Shown here piece by piece: positions 1 to 11,400 of a DNA stretch of 64,000 nt (within the stretch, counting starts at the first letter, position 1; every line of letters starts with the position of its first letter). The notes under the pieces are model-generated. The model made no database searches, was not told the DNA's origin, and was given only the letters and a program-made list of their open reading frames with translations. Position numbers and translations under genes: made by a program. This stretch comes from Symsagittifera roscoffensis (lineage: Eukaryota; Xenacoelomorpha; Acoela; Convolutidae), in the NCBI RefSeq assembly GCF_963678635.1, contig NC_087066.1:1693745-1757744 (forward strand). The letters are read 5' to 3'.

Positions 1-151
1 ATATGTTTCCAATAACATGAATAGCCCAATGCTTCCCTCTCAAATTCCTTCAAACACTCAACTGTCTTATTTTAGTTTTAACAACCAACTTAGAAACTCA
101 AACTGGATGCCTGCTGCTATTCGATTTTCTAAATTGTACTAACAATAACAA

Positions 152-640
152 TATGACGCAAAATGACGGGCCGGTAAATATGAACGCTTTTACACCCTTC
201 ACAAGCGGTGGCGTTGTATACTCTACTGCACCTCCGAGTATGCCACAACATCCGTCTGGCTCCCAACAGCCTACAGACATTCCAGTCTACACACCCGTAC
301 AACCAGCTCCATCAGACACCACTTAATCGTCATCTTCGTCATCTAAGCATGTAACGCTCGAAGACTTAGCCGCCATTTTTTTCATGAACAGGAAAACCAA
401 TGAACAGGAAAGACCTGAATGGAAGCTTACACACTTTAATGTAGGTTCTCTAGTGTGACACTTGACCAACGATGTAAAACTTGCTCACCTAAAAGCTCTG
501 GTTACAGGTAAGGCAATAACCGCAATTTCTGAGTTTGCTTATTGTGGTGACTAGTGTACTGATGCTCTTAAACTCTTGAGCGTAATTTTGGTCAAGCTCA
601 CGCAGTTTAAGCGCTCATTTAGATAAACTGAGCGACTTCA
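152..640 (+). pseudogene. BEL/Pao gag remnant (DUF1759-like)
   Basis: A plus frame from the ATG near 154 gives a Pro/Ser/Thr-rich N-terminus, then after a TAA a segment reading KLAHLKALVTGKAITAI followed by a D-x-(Y/C)-x-x-A-L-x-L-L pattern. This matches the conserved core of BEL/Pao gag proteins, where a chain of Leu-rich helices ends in a GD-Y-x-x-A-W/L-x-x-L motif. At least three in-frame stops (near 324, 456 and 552) break it. After about 600 the frame is lost. Gag would form the capsid of the retroelement particle; this copy is dead. Confidence 0.65.
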
Positions 641-1344
641 TACCAATTAGGATGCACAAATCCAAGTGTGTGATTAGTTTTACATCTACGATATTGAGCT
701 TGGTGGCAGCTTTAAAATCCCTTTCCTACTACTCAGAGATTTAGAGCACGTCGATCCCCAATCAAGCGATTGCAAAGTTACCTACAAATACGTCAAAGGA
801 AATTGGCCCCGACCAGCGTAAGTTGAATTCAATGAGTGGTTACAGAAGAAAGCGGTCGCGCATGAGCGCTTGCGCACAACATCAGGTAAGCCGAGAACTT
901 AAGAAGTTACCAAGAGCAAAGCCGCAACTAAGCTGTTCTCTTCAGTATGCGCACGGAAAGCAGCGCTATTTTTCAATATTTTTTGCTGGCAAGATAATCA
1001 TCCATTGTGAAAGTGCAGCGTTTTTAGAGATAAGAAAGCAACGCAAAGAGCCAAGCCTTGCGGGGACAATAATTTTTTTTTGCTTGCCTTAAGGTTAATC
1101 ACCAATAGCGAAAATGGCCTAAAGCCAGAAAATGTTTCAGGCCTAATTGCGACAGCACTAATAATCTGCTGCTGCACGGCGCAGAACGAAATTTTCCTCC
1201 TCGAGAACCAGAACAACGAGCAGCCAATGCTAACAGTTTGGCTACTAATACCAGCATGGAAAACACGCCTAAGACAGCCGCAGAAGCGAAAACTGTTTCT
1301 AAACTGAGCTTATTTTCCGCATCTCTCAGCGTCTTGAGGAATGG

Positions 1345-1855
1345 TCTTATCCCTGTGATATAGTTAGAAGTTCCCTTCACTGGCACCAGTACCAAAGCGT
1401 TGATTTTGTGCGACAGTGCTTGCAGCAACTGATACATGTCGTGAAGCCTTGCAAAATTCCTCAATTCTGAGGGACAAAGTTTAAAATTAACCGTCAAGGG
1501 AATCGATACTACAGAAGTCATTCCTAATCAAAAAGCTGATGTTATTGTATCCGCAGAAACTGCGGAATCCAAATCTGGTTTTGAAAATCATTTTACATTC
1601 GAGAAACCTTCAAAATTGGTCTAAAACAGATAATGTGGCTTTGCCTCAAGAAACATACTCCGTCAGTCTTAAGATATTCAGATGTAGAGTTCATCCTAGG
1701 ACAAGACTTTTTTTATTTTATCAGACCGTTGGAGTACTTTCATTGCCGGGACCAAAACTTGCCTCTAGCCGTCCGTTTACCCGTTGGTTGGGTTTTGAGT
1801 GGTCGTTTACCGATCCAATCTGGTTTAGTCTCCACTTACTTCCAAAGTCACTTTG
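1345..1855 (+). pseudogene. BEL/Pao aspartic protease remnant
   Basis: The region reads as a protease whose active-site triad has decayed (a CDSA where D-S/T-G is expected, near 1405). About 90 residues later comes the very characteristic BEL/Pao segment: an ILGQDFF strand, then IRPLEYF, then AVRLPVGWVLSGRLP (1695-1815). In live elements this is 'LIG-D-Y/F-...-RPLE-...-A-v-T-LGW-v-x-G'. Frameshifts lie between the two halves. The protease would process the gag-pol polyprotein. Confidence 0.7.
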
Positions 1856-2289
1856 AGGATGTAACTCTTTCCGATCAAGTCAAGTGGTATAGTCATTTGG
1901 TACATACAAATAGCCGATAAAAGAACCTCTAGCAATCTGACGTCCTCGTAAAATTTTTTATGTAATTCAAGTTGAACCGCATGACCCAAAACGCGCCGTA
2001 ACCGTGAATGATACCTACCGCACCACCCAGTCATCAACCCATACAAACCCGGAAAGTTCCAAAAAGTGTTAAGTGGAGCTTCCAAGTTTCATGGGTTTCC
2101 GCTAAACAAATCGGTTCTAGTTGGTCCAGGTTTGTCGCAAAGCTTACTGTATGTTTTACTCCGTTTCCGTCAATATAAGATTGATACATCCGCAAAAACC
2201 AAGGGAATGTTTCTCCAAATCTTCCCCAAGACCATCGTTTTTTGCGTTTTCTGTGACGTGAAGACCCATCAACAGAAAAGATGGTACTA

Positions 2290-2683
2290 TCAATACACAC
2301 GTCAAATATTTGGAACACATGGCTCACCAACGTGCGCTAATTCTGGTCTACAACAGACAACTTAAGATAATGAGTCCAATTATCCTGAAGCCGTTTGCGA
2401 AAAAATTCAAATGAATGACTACTTTGACTCCATGCCGAAAGCTGAACAAGCCGTGAACCTCAGTTGAGATTTTCTTAAGATGCTGAAAAAATGAGGTTAT
2501 AAAAGGAACAATTTCTTCAATGTTATTCCTGAGATCTCAATGAAGCTAAACCTGAATACCAAAGAAATTGAATAAGTTAGAGAAATAATCGTAAAGCCCG
2601 ATAGCCTGTCTCTTGTCTTAGGCCTGAAATCGGATCACTTAAAAAACACCCTGGTAGTAAGTCGAAGTGTAAGTCGCGAGTTG
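2290..2683 (+). pseudogene. BEL/Pao reverse transcriptase remnant
   Basis: After segments resembling the RT fingers, the frame around 2409-2450 reads MNDYFDSMPKAEQAV, a decayed version of the BEL/Pao catalytic motif Y-M-D-D-Y-L-D-S. Downstream is VLGLKSDHLKNTLVVS (about 2615-2660), matching the 'V-L-G-x-x-W-x-x-x-x-D-x-L' segment that follows in this family. One of the two catalytic aspartates is Asn and several stops interrupt the frame. The N gap removes the remainder. Confidence 0.7.
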
Positions 2684-2883
2684 NNNNNNNNNNNNNNNNN
2701 NNNNNNNNNNNNNNNNNNNNNNNNNNNNNNNNNNNNNNNNNNNNNNNNNNNNNNNNNNNNNNNNNNNNNNNNNNNNNNNNNNNNNNNNNNNNNNNNNNNN
2801 NNNNNNNNNNNNNNNNNNNNNNNNNNNNNNNNNNNNNNNNNNNNNNNNNNNNNNNNNNNNNNNNNNNNNNNNNNNNNNNNNNN
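2684..2883. other. Assembly gap of 200 N
   Basis: A run of exactly 200 N, the usual size for a gap of unknown length between contigs. Sequence on the two sides may not be adjacent in the genome; the BEL/Pao element to the left is not visible to the right. Confidence 0.99.
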
Positions 2884-3119
2884 TGTGTTAATTTGCAATG
2901 TATTGCTACGACTTTTGTGTATGTCCAAAACATTTAGAATGAACGTTTATCTCGTTGCGGTTCAGCAGTGAGCTGATTTTAAGTTATTCTTTCTAGAAAT
3001 TGAATATTTCTATTGTCAGATGAAAAATATAGTTTCTATACAGAAAACAAAAATTTGGTTAGATTATACCTACATAAAAGTTCTATCAAGATAAGAAGCT
3101 TTCTGTGGGTACGGGAATT

Positions 3120-3190
3120 GTCTAAAAAACTGCTCAAGCCGCTCAGATCTTGTATAACAATTGGCTAGAATCCTCGACTCGGGAGCTCTA
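3120..3190. repeat. Fragment of the GAGCGGTTT fold-back family
   Basis: Contains CTGCTCAAGCCGCTCAGATCTTG and, about 20 bp on, CTCGACTCGGG. The same pair of blocks occurs at 12790-12910, 33245-33625 and 34375-34605. This copy is short and diverged. The rest of 2884-3310 shows nothing else I can name. Confidence 0.55.
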
Positions 3191-3310
3191 TTTCGATTTA
3201 CAAGATTAGGTACCGGACTGAATGACTATACATCTATATAATTACAATAGAAACTAAAATAGTAATCAAGTCATCGCGCAACACTTCAGTGCAGTTGATC
3301 AATGTTTCAG

Positions 3311-5980
3311 ATATGACGCCTAGATGTGGGACGGCTGAGTGTGCTCTGAGGAGGGCAGACACTTCCAGCAGCAGACGTCCCCACACCCATCACCCCTATC
3401 CACACAGGAGAGTGGGAGGAGGAGGAGGGGGAGGGGGAGGAGTGCTGGTTACTGGATGTGCCAACAACAGTCTGTCCAAGAGTGAAGACTACATTCTAAG
3501 ACAGGCCATCAGCAGTGCACTCAAAAACAGCGGGACAGGTAATGACTGCCTGCTACACTCGAGGTACTTGCTTCAAGTTTCGACTCTCTCGGCCAAAGAA
3601 GTTAGCTTGAAATCTAACCAAAAGAGACCTTGATTGTAGTCTGAGTTATGAGTGAGTGTGTGTAGGTGTTCGAGCACTGGTACATGATGCCGTCACACCT
3701 GAGGGAACAGCTGCACCACATGACCTCAGTGGGGGAGAACAACAGCAACAGCAGCACGGAGGGCCATGCGAGGGCCAAGGGGAAGGGGAGGGGGAGTGTG
3801 TTGAACAGCAGGGGGGTGGGTGGAGGGCGGGGAAACATCAGAGGGAACAGGGAGAGGGGAAGAAGTGACTGGGAGGGGGATGAGACTGAAGAGCAGCAGG
3901 ATGAGGACATGAGGGTGTCCACTGCACAGGTAAACACACCACCTGACTTAGTTGGTAGTAATCACCAATCGAATAACCAAAATTTACTCAGAGAAAGAAT
4001 GGGTAGGTGTTGGTTGCTTCAAATCTAAATCTAACTCGCTGTGTGAAAAATATACACCCATGCTTCTGTTTGATAGATCTGCACATAGAATTAAACAGGA
4101 CTGCCCCGTAACTCTGAAAAACCCTGAATATTCCCATTACACCTTAATTATAGCTTGGGGCCGTTTTGGTTTTAAACATTTTGACAAATTACACTGTAGC
4201 GGATTTAGGGGGGGTTTCGCCCCCTTCCTCAGGAATTCGACCCCTTGCCGACCCAAAGGGTCCCCCTTTGTACTATTTTGAGATATCCATTTTTGGCTGA
4301 CGGACCCTGATATTTTTCTATACTACTTTTGAGGGGGAAGCGCTCGCCGAAAAAAACGCAATTTTTGGTCAAAAAATTTCAAAAATTGCCTAAAAACAAC
4401 CTTTTTGGCCTGCTTTTTCAAAAATTTGCCTGAAGCGCAGAAATTTGGCCAATACAGGGTCTTTGTACTGCTTTGGGAGAGCTCAGAAAATCAATTTGTT
4501 CGACTTAGAAAAAGATCAGTTTTCAAAAAATTTTCCCGTAGAAAGTGACGGAATTGGAGTGCCCGAGGTGGTTTTTTCCAGACAATCTTTGACATTTTAG
4601 CCAGTATTTCTCAATTTTATAATCGAGCAGACATTTTATAATATTTGGTACATCTCATATGTTGCGGTATGTTCCTTTTTAAAGAATGTTAGGCATATGT
4701 CGAGGAAACGCGGATGTCGAATTGTTTCCATATCCAAGTGTGGCTGCTGATTGTGCAGTGCGCATTGTTCCTCGTGTCTTAGGCATAAGTACAAATTGGA
4801 TATCAGAGTCCTTTCCCTTTCTTCCCTTGATTTTCCTCCGACATTCCCCAATGCGCCGATTCGTGCAGCCATTAATGATGCTTCAAAGTAGTAGTCCGAT
4901 GAGACCAGCCCATGCTTGGCCACTATTGCCCAGTGAATTCGTTGTTTCCAGTGTTCCCACAACAATTGTGGATCCACTTGATTCAGAGGCCAGAATTCTA
5001 CTGTTCCCAAGGGGTTTTCCCTCTCCATCTGATGGCTGCGCCATAATAAGAGATAGTAAAACGGTAGTAATTAATTGAACTGTATTTCTGAACGTTAATT
5101 CCAGACACTAGTATAGAAGTCAGCGTAAACAAGACAGACTTTCAGATGAGCATGATTAAAAATGATAGCAACTAAAATGATTGACATCCAATAGGTAGCC
5201 CCTCACAGATGTATAGATCATGAAAATTTAGTTTTTTTTTCTTTAAAAATATTTCTGAAAGTTTATTCAGCGCGGTCATTGAAATAAAGACTCCACTAAC
5301 TCAAAAACATATCAGCAAAACAATTGAAAAAAAATGGATTTTTTTTGATTTCTTAATGATTTTTTTGTGGTCTTTTGTTGTAAAAACAAAGACCCAATTT
5401 ACCTAGTTTTCAGTGATTGACGAATATGCCTAAAATCAAGGACATTCTCAGAAGCTTTTATTACACCAGGCAGAAAAAAACTACACTAATTTGAAAAAAA
5501 AAACAATTTTTGTATGCTTCTCAACAATATGTTCGGAACACTCTGTGTTACCTGCACAGCAACCGGCTATCTTTGTTATCATTTCTTTTGTTGCAGTTTC
5601 AGCTGTTGGACTTTGCGGAGAAGCATGACCGGGAGCGGGTGGAGGTGACCCAGAAGAGACAGGGACTGGGCAAGACGGAGTTGCGGGTGGTGCAGAGGAA
5701 GAAGAACGGCCGGAGAGCTTTGCTGTCAGTCTACCTGCCCAACATAAACAAACAACAACAACAGCAGCAGCAGCAGAGTAGTAACAAACACAAAAAAGGA
5801 GAGGGAATCAGCCACAGAAGCCATAAGAATGATGACAGTGGCAATAATGATGAAGATGATGATGATGATGATGATCACAACTACTGCACTGCCGATCAAA
5901 CCACTGAACAAGAATCACAGCCAGATAGTTCTTTTAAGTTCTCACCTCAATTCCCACTTCGCGAACAAAACTCAGCCTAA
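3311..5980 (+). CDS. Unrecognised plus-strand gene, three visible exons (C-terminal part)
   Basis: Three GC-richer blocks bounded by splice signals stand out from the AT-rich background. Exon a, 3311-3538 (acceptor TTTCAG, donor CAG|GTAATG), has a poly-Gly run and ends in a helix-like EDYILRQAISSALKNS. Exon b, 3666-3929 (acceptor TGTGTAG, donor CAG|GTAAAC), starts VFEHWYMMPSHLREQL and becomes Gly/Arg-rich then acidic. Exon c, 5597-5980 (acceptor TTTGTTGCAG), starts FQLLDFAEKHDRERVEV, then has a basic segment, poly-Gln, poly-Asp and a TAA. Exons b and c join in phase 0. Exon a ends in phase 1, which does not fit exon b, so a small exon is missing, the junction is misread, or there is an indel. 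The upstream end is not seen. I recognise no family; the charged, low-complexity tail suggests an intracellular, possibly nuclear, protein, but that is inference. Confidence 0.5.
4195..4565 (+). repeat. Dispersed repeat family A (GAGAGCTC family)
   Basis: An interspersed repeat lying in the second intron of the plus-strand gene. Marks in order: a run GGGGGGGTTTCGCCCCCTTCC, 'GACCCAAAGGG', 'TTTTGAGATATCCATTTTTGGC', 'AAGCGCTCGCC', 'TTTTTGGCCTG', then 'GGGTCTTTGTACTGC...GAGAGCTC'. The same order recurs at 10845-11330, 14045-14520 and 62610-62900, and in reverse at 13315-13490, 44795-44960 and 47355-47465. No ORF and no clear terminal repeat; most likely an old non-autonomous element. Confidence 0.7.
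4636..5028 (-). pseudogene. Orphan 130-aa ORF, possibly gag-like
   Basis: A minus-strand open frame of 130 codons inside the intron between exons b and c of the plus-strand gene. It contains PQLLWEHWKQRIHWAIVAKHGL, a W-x-x-W-x-x-x-(F/I) arrangement seen near the start of many retrotransposon capsid proteins, then a basic, helical middle and a His-containing end. The neighbouring repeat family A supports a transposon origin. There is no zinc knuckle and no pol frame next to it. It could also be a chance ORF, because the opposite strand is open over the same span. Confidence 0.25.
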
Positions 5981-8458
5981 GCAGACTCCTCTTCATCATG
6001 ATAACGACGTCGATACATGAATAAGCACATGTTTGTGACAAAGCACATGGTTGTGCAGCTTGGTTTGATACTTTGTTATATTTGTATATTTTTAAAAAGA
6101 AGAATATTCCTTGACTCTTTCAGTCATTTTTTGAAATTTCACTAATCGGGTCGAGATATTAGACTAAGTCTTCAAGCGACTGATCAGAAACGAACTGTTT
6201 TTTTTTGAGCGCCTCGGGGCAAATTAACTATTCCGCCGAGTTGAACGTATATGGATATGTTATGCTGAGACTAAGTTCGACCAAAAACTGAAAACTTTCA
6301 ATCGAAGTGACCATTCAATAAAAATCACCAGACTTTCAATGTGTTCGAAACAAACTGGTCATTGGTGGATTGATTGTTTGGACTAAAAAAAAATGTCTCG
6401 ACAGAGAATCGTTATTTTTCAAGTGTGATCGACACTTGGGACCTACTTAATTTCGTTCCAGAACGGTTCTGATTCAACCGGCTTCAAAAAGTGACATTAT
6501 TCGATTGAAAAAAAAACAATGCCAAGTTATTCTTCGGAAAACAACTAACATCGCACAGAAAAGTATATCACTAAACATTTGAAAGATTTTGGGATTGAAA
6601 ATGCCATAAAACAGCTTCAACAACGATTCAAAAGTAAGCTGTAAAAAATACTACCGTTCGCGAGATTAAATTTGATACTATGATGACATCCATTCATAGT
6701 TTCAACTGAAATTTTTAACTATTTTAAGCGTTGTATTGAGTTTACTGGCCTAACTATTTGCAGTTTTTCAGCTGAATTAGACAAATGCTTCAGCAAAATT
6801 GCTTTTTCAATTAAGTCATTATACTTTGTGCGACATATGGTACCATTAGAAGCAAGAGTTATGCTTTTCAGATAGCTAGTTTTGTCACATTTATCTTTTA
6901 GTTCAGCTTTTTTTTTCAAAATCTACCCCATGTCTCAGCTCACCAGACTAAATAGACAAAATAAATGTGGAATCGAAGTGTGCTATCTCCGCAGAAAATA
7001 TGGTCGTGCACGTGATCTACTTTTAAACTCTAAAATTTTGCCAATCAAACTAATCATTAACCATCATAGCTTGACTAGAATATTTGAAGTGGCAAAAATT
7101 TTAAGACAACTGAAAACGGTAGGCAGTTTATCTATAACAGAGTACCTGTAAAACTAAAAGAACGCACAAAACAAATATGAGAGTAAGACAGAAGACAAGT
7201 AAGACAGTAATAAGTAAGTTTTTGAAAACAAATTGGGGAAAAAATCTGTAGCAAACAATAGTTGTAATATATGAAACAATTTAAATTGTAAAGCTGAGAA
7301 AAAGAAAATCTACACAAAAATTCAATTTTAACCCAAAATTTTTTTGATAGAAGTACACGAAAAAAATTAATAAATGATAAATCATTTAGATTTTTTCGAG
7401 ATTCACTAATAAATAGTATTGTTTCCTTCATATTTATTTTTATATTTAAGGTGTATTTTTATATTTAAATGCCGGTGTGATTTTTAATTTATTATGATAA
7501 GTTCAATTTGTAACAGTATGCAGCATGTATGTTTAAACAAGTGATCAATTTGAATTTAATTGTTGTAAAAAAACTATTTTACAATTGGATCAGTATAAGT
7601 CAAATTTCTTTCTACTTTGAGCGTAAAACTAAGGCATAAAATTTGTTTCCATTTGATATTTCACTATAAAGCTAACTTCGATTCTTTTTCCGAATATAAG
7701 TGTTTCTCATTTATCTATATATGTTTTGTTCAATTGAAATTTCAAAGTTTTGACAACTTTATAGTTATCGTTTATTTCAGAGGTCAGTGATACCTCGCAA
7801 TTTTACCCTTTCTATATTTTTCATTTTCATTAAATGGTTTTGTGTAGCACACAAAAAGTCGTATATAGAATACAGAAGATATAAACATTTATCATGTCGA
7901 GCGTTGGGCATAAACTAAATCCAAAGTCTTGACATTTAGCCGGGTATCTCAAATCATAGGCTGTGAATCTTCGAATCAGCGGGATTTCAGACGACACCTT
8001 TCAGTGCATTCGTGGCTCTAGGCAATAAAAACTTCCGATATCAACATTCCCGAGGAGTATTTCTGAGTGAGAAGGGTGAGACAATCTCAAAAAAGAAAAC
8101 AAATGGTGACTATGGAACCAGCAGCACACGCGATTTAGCGCGTTTTCCTGGAGTCCGTAGATTCCCCACCACCAAAATAATATAGCTTCAAATCTACGAG
8201 CATGAAAGCTTGTTTACTGAATACGGTGTTAAATGAGCACATTTATGTTGAACCCTGTGTGACATAGTTCTGCACAGTAATGAAAGACCAAGGAATAGAA
8301 AAATAGAAAGAATCTATATTTTGCGAGAGAGCTAAATTATTCATTAACAAAAATTTAATTTGATAATTTTATTTCGGTTATACAGAACACAGAGGTTGGA
8401 AAAGATCTAGATTTGAGTTGTTGTTTGGATTGCTGTCTGACAGATTGATTGTTATATT
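5981..8458. other. Intergenic region between convergent genes, no gene seen
   Basis: AT-rich sequence with poly-A and poly-T runs between the stop codon of the plus-strand gene (5980) and the stop codon of the minus-strand LAPTM4-like gene (8459). The 3' UTRs of both must lie here. I see no conserved ORF, RNA gene or repeat family member. Confidence 0.6.
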
Positions 8459-11400
8459 TCACACAGCCGAGATGCCAGTTGGATCTTGTGCAGTGTTCAT
8501 TCTGCACTCTGTCTGCATTGGCCTCTGCAGCTGTCGGCTAAGAGAGACTGAACTGGGAGGGGGTACAGGAGCAGCACGAACAGCAGGAACGCTGGGTTGA
8601 CAAGGAATGGGATTAGAGTTTGCATGAGGAGGAGGAGGAGGAGGAGGGGGAGGCGCACTGGGCTCTATGGAGTAAGGTGGGGGTAAGGGAGTGACCGCTG
8701 GCTCTGAAACAGAAAAAGCTCTGACGGTTCTGCTGTTGATTCAATTAAATGAGGAGACTGATGCAATGGTGCATGCCACCAAAATTAAGATTTTTAACAT
8801 TCTTTATCATCAAAAAAGGAATCAATAGTGTTCTTTTTAGCTGTGATTTTTTGAGACCTTGTCCTTAGTCTAGCATAATCTGAACACTAGTTTAGTTTGT
8901 GTTTCCTCTTACCGTAGGGGGGCAGTGGGGGTTGTAGGGCAGCAGGGGAGATGAGAGGGGGAGGATGCGAGGAGTGGTGCATGGTCACTGTAATAGCTGG
9001 CTGAGGGTGTGGATGGTGATGGTGTTGATTGTAGAGTACCGACTGGCTCATCCCATTCTGGCTAAACTGCACACCACCTGTAGAAACAAATAGACTTCAG
9101 ATAACAAGGATAGCCGGCTGTAGCATGCAATTAAATTGCAGTAGAAGTAGATGGAAAGCTCATTGTCTCGCTCATCGTCCTCTCACAATCTCCTTTTGTA
9201 ATCATGAAAATTAGTCTAGAAAATTTAAATATTTAGACCAACTTTTCTCGACACTGGAAAAACTTTTCGAAACTTTTCGTAAATTCCGGCTCACGGTTGA
9301 AAGCGCTTAAATACAATTTCACACTTGACCCCTGCTGCTTCTTCTGAGTTTGTCGAAATTTCCCTTTTTGTTCCGGGTGGTAATAGAGATTAAGAACATC
9401 TGAGACCTTATAAGCATATATTCTGCTTGGACGTATTTGATTGATTTGATGATACAAAATGAACAGTTGAAGCAATATGTAATGTGTCTTATGGCGGCAG
9501 TTGGTAGGGCCTAGGAGGTTTTCAAACCCAGCTCGTGTCACATCGAACAAGTGAGGAGTTGGAGAACATGTCAGAACCACATTCGGTAACGGCATCAGGC
9601 CGACTTCACACACTAGCTTGTATAGCTTGTAGCGTGTGGTGCTTACCATTGGGATAGTGTGTTTGAGAAGGATGAGGGGGAGGAGGGGGTGGGGAGAAGA
9701 GGAGTGGGGGGTTGTTGTTGTCGTGGTTGAAAGAAGCAGTCATGCTGCTCTTGCGTCTGTGTCTCTTCCTGTATCTCACCACCACCACCACACAGTACGC
9801 CTACAGAGACAGACACAATCCAACACTAATTTATACACTGAATAGGGGGGGGGATGAACAGAGGAACAGCACTCACCCACAGGAAGTAGAACCCGAACAC
9901 CAGCACCAGAATGATCACACAGGCCGCCTTGCTCGTGACCTGCAAACACACACACACACTCACATAAATGTATGCATCCAGGTACTACCTAGTGATACTT
10001 TCTAATTTGAGCCAGTCAACTAACACATGCCAGTGGAAATAGCAGACCATTTATTGCAACTAATACTTGAACCCAATCTTGTAAATCAACTAATCAACAA
10101 AATCACAAAATCAAAATCCAGCATAAAACGAAAAAACGAGAAAATAACTAGTTTTACACAAAGCGAAGGGCAGCATAATAGAAAAATCATACAAGAAAAA
10201 ATCAAAATATTTATTCTTTTGACTTGGAAAAAAGATGTGATCAAAAATAAGCGAGTTATAAGCTAAGAAGATGTTTCAGTTTGGGCATTCCTGTTAGTTG
10301 CAGTGGTTGGTGTGGCTTGCAGTGGTTGTAATCTTGATTAAATCCCGCTATTTAAACAATTGATGTTTTGCTGCAGAGTGCCAATACTCAGAGCAGCAGG
10401 ATTTTGTTGGTGTGTTTTGTTTTGCGTATTCTATCTTCAGTCCTTTCAAATATGAATGTCTTACCAGCGTATTCTGAAGAGCACAAAAAGTGCATCAAAG
10501 TATAATTAAAACACATCAAATTTGTCAATAGTATTTCATCATTATCATTAAAAAGTGGCTGAATGATGCTAGGTTTGTGTGTGAGGTTAGCATAGTTGGT
10601 AGTGTCTAGTAACTGTAATGTTAACTGTGTCATATATTATTGTGTGTGTGTCCTCACTTACCGGCCACACTATGATGATGAAGATGGTGGAGGAGAGGAG
10701 GTTGAAGAGGATGGACACCACACTCACACAGATCCAGGGCACCAGGTACTCCGCCCGCCTCTACACAACACAACACAAACATCATGTACACTCACACTAG
10801 TCAGTTACTAAGTGAAACAGGCCAAAAGTCTCAATATAGAGGCACAGTAGCGGTTTTTTGGGGCGGGATATGTGGGAGTTTTTGCATTCGACCCTTCACC
10901 AACCAAAGGCCACCTGAGGTATAGTTTTACGGGATAATATTTCGATCAACGGACCTTGAAATTTTTCTAAAGACGCATTCGGTGCCGTTATATGAGCTCA
11001 TCTTGAAAGGGAAAGCGCGCGCCAAAACAAAACAGTTGACCTCTGCAAATAAGAATTGCTTGTCATACATTTCATTATATGAGTGCAAGGAAAACTCAAA
11101 AGACATTTTCATGCAACTTCTGGGAGGATTTGACCAAAAAATTGAGTCCCCCTCCCCACAAAAGTATTATGCATTAATGCCGAACGTGCCTTCAAAAGTA
11201 GTAAGGGTTGATCAACTACAACGGAGTGTCGTGCAATAGTACCAAAGGGGGACTCTCTGAGCAGTGGAGGGTTGAAATTTCTGAAAAAGAGACGTCCGCC
11301 TACGCTGCTGTGCAAAATTATATATTTTCTGTCTATAACGTAGTCTTGAATCAGATTTTACACTTATTCGCCAAAAGTTACAATGATTCTTTTGTGGGCA

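Larger units (their letters stand above)
1..2683 (+). mobile_element. Decayed BEL/Pao LTR retrotransposon (5' part to RT)
   Basis: Translated fragments in all three plus frames follow the BEL/Pao order: a gag like DUF1759 (about 152-640), an aspartic-protease region with the family's signature after the protease core (about 1345-1850) and the start of reverse transcriptase palm and thumb (about 2290-2683), where a gap cuts it off. Stops and frameshifts interrupt each domain, so it cannot be active. No LTR is visible at the left, so the element begins outside the window. Integrase and 3' LTR would lie in or beyond the gap, and I did not find them after it. The family call rests on motif resemblance, not on a search. 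Confidence 0.75.

Noticed and set aside
2577-2971. ORFs running through the 200-N gap
   Set aside because: Unknown residues make up most of each frame.
5829-6020. Met-rich and poly-Ile frames near 5800
   Set aside because: Other-frame translations of the GAT and CAG repeats inside the third exon.
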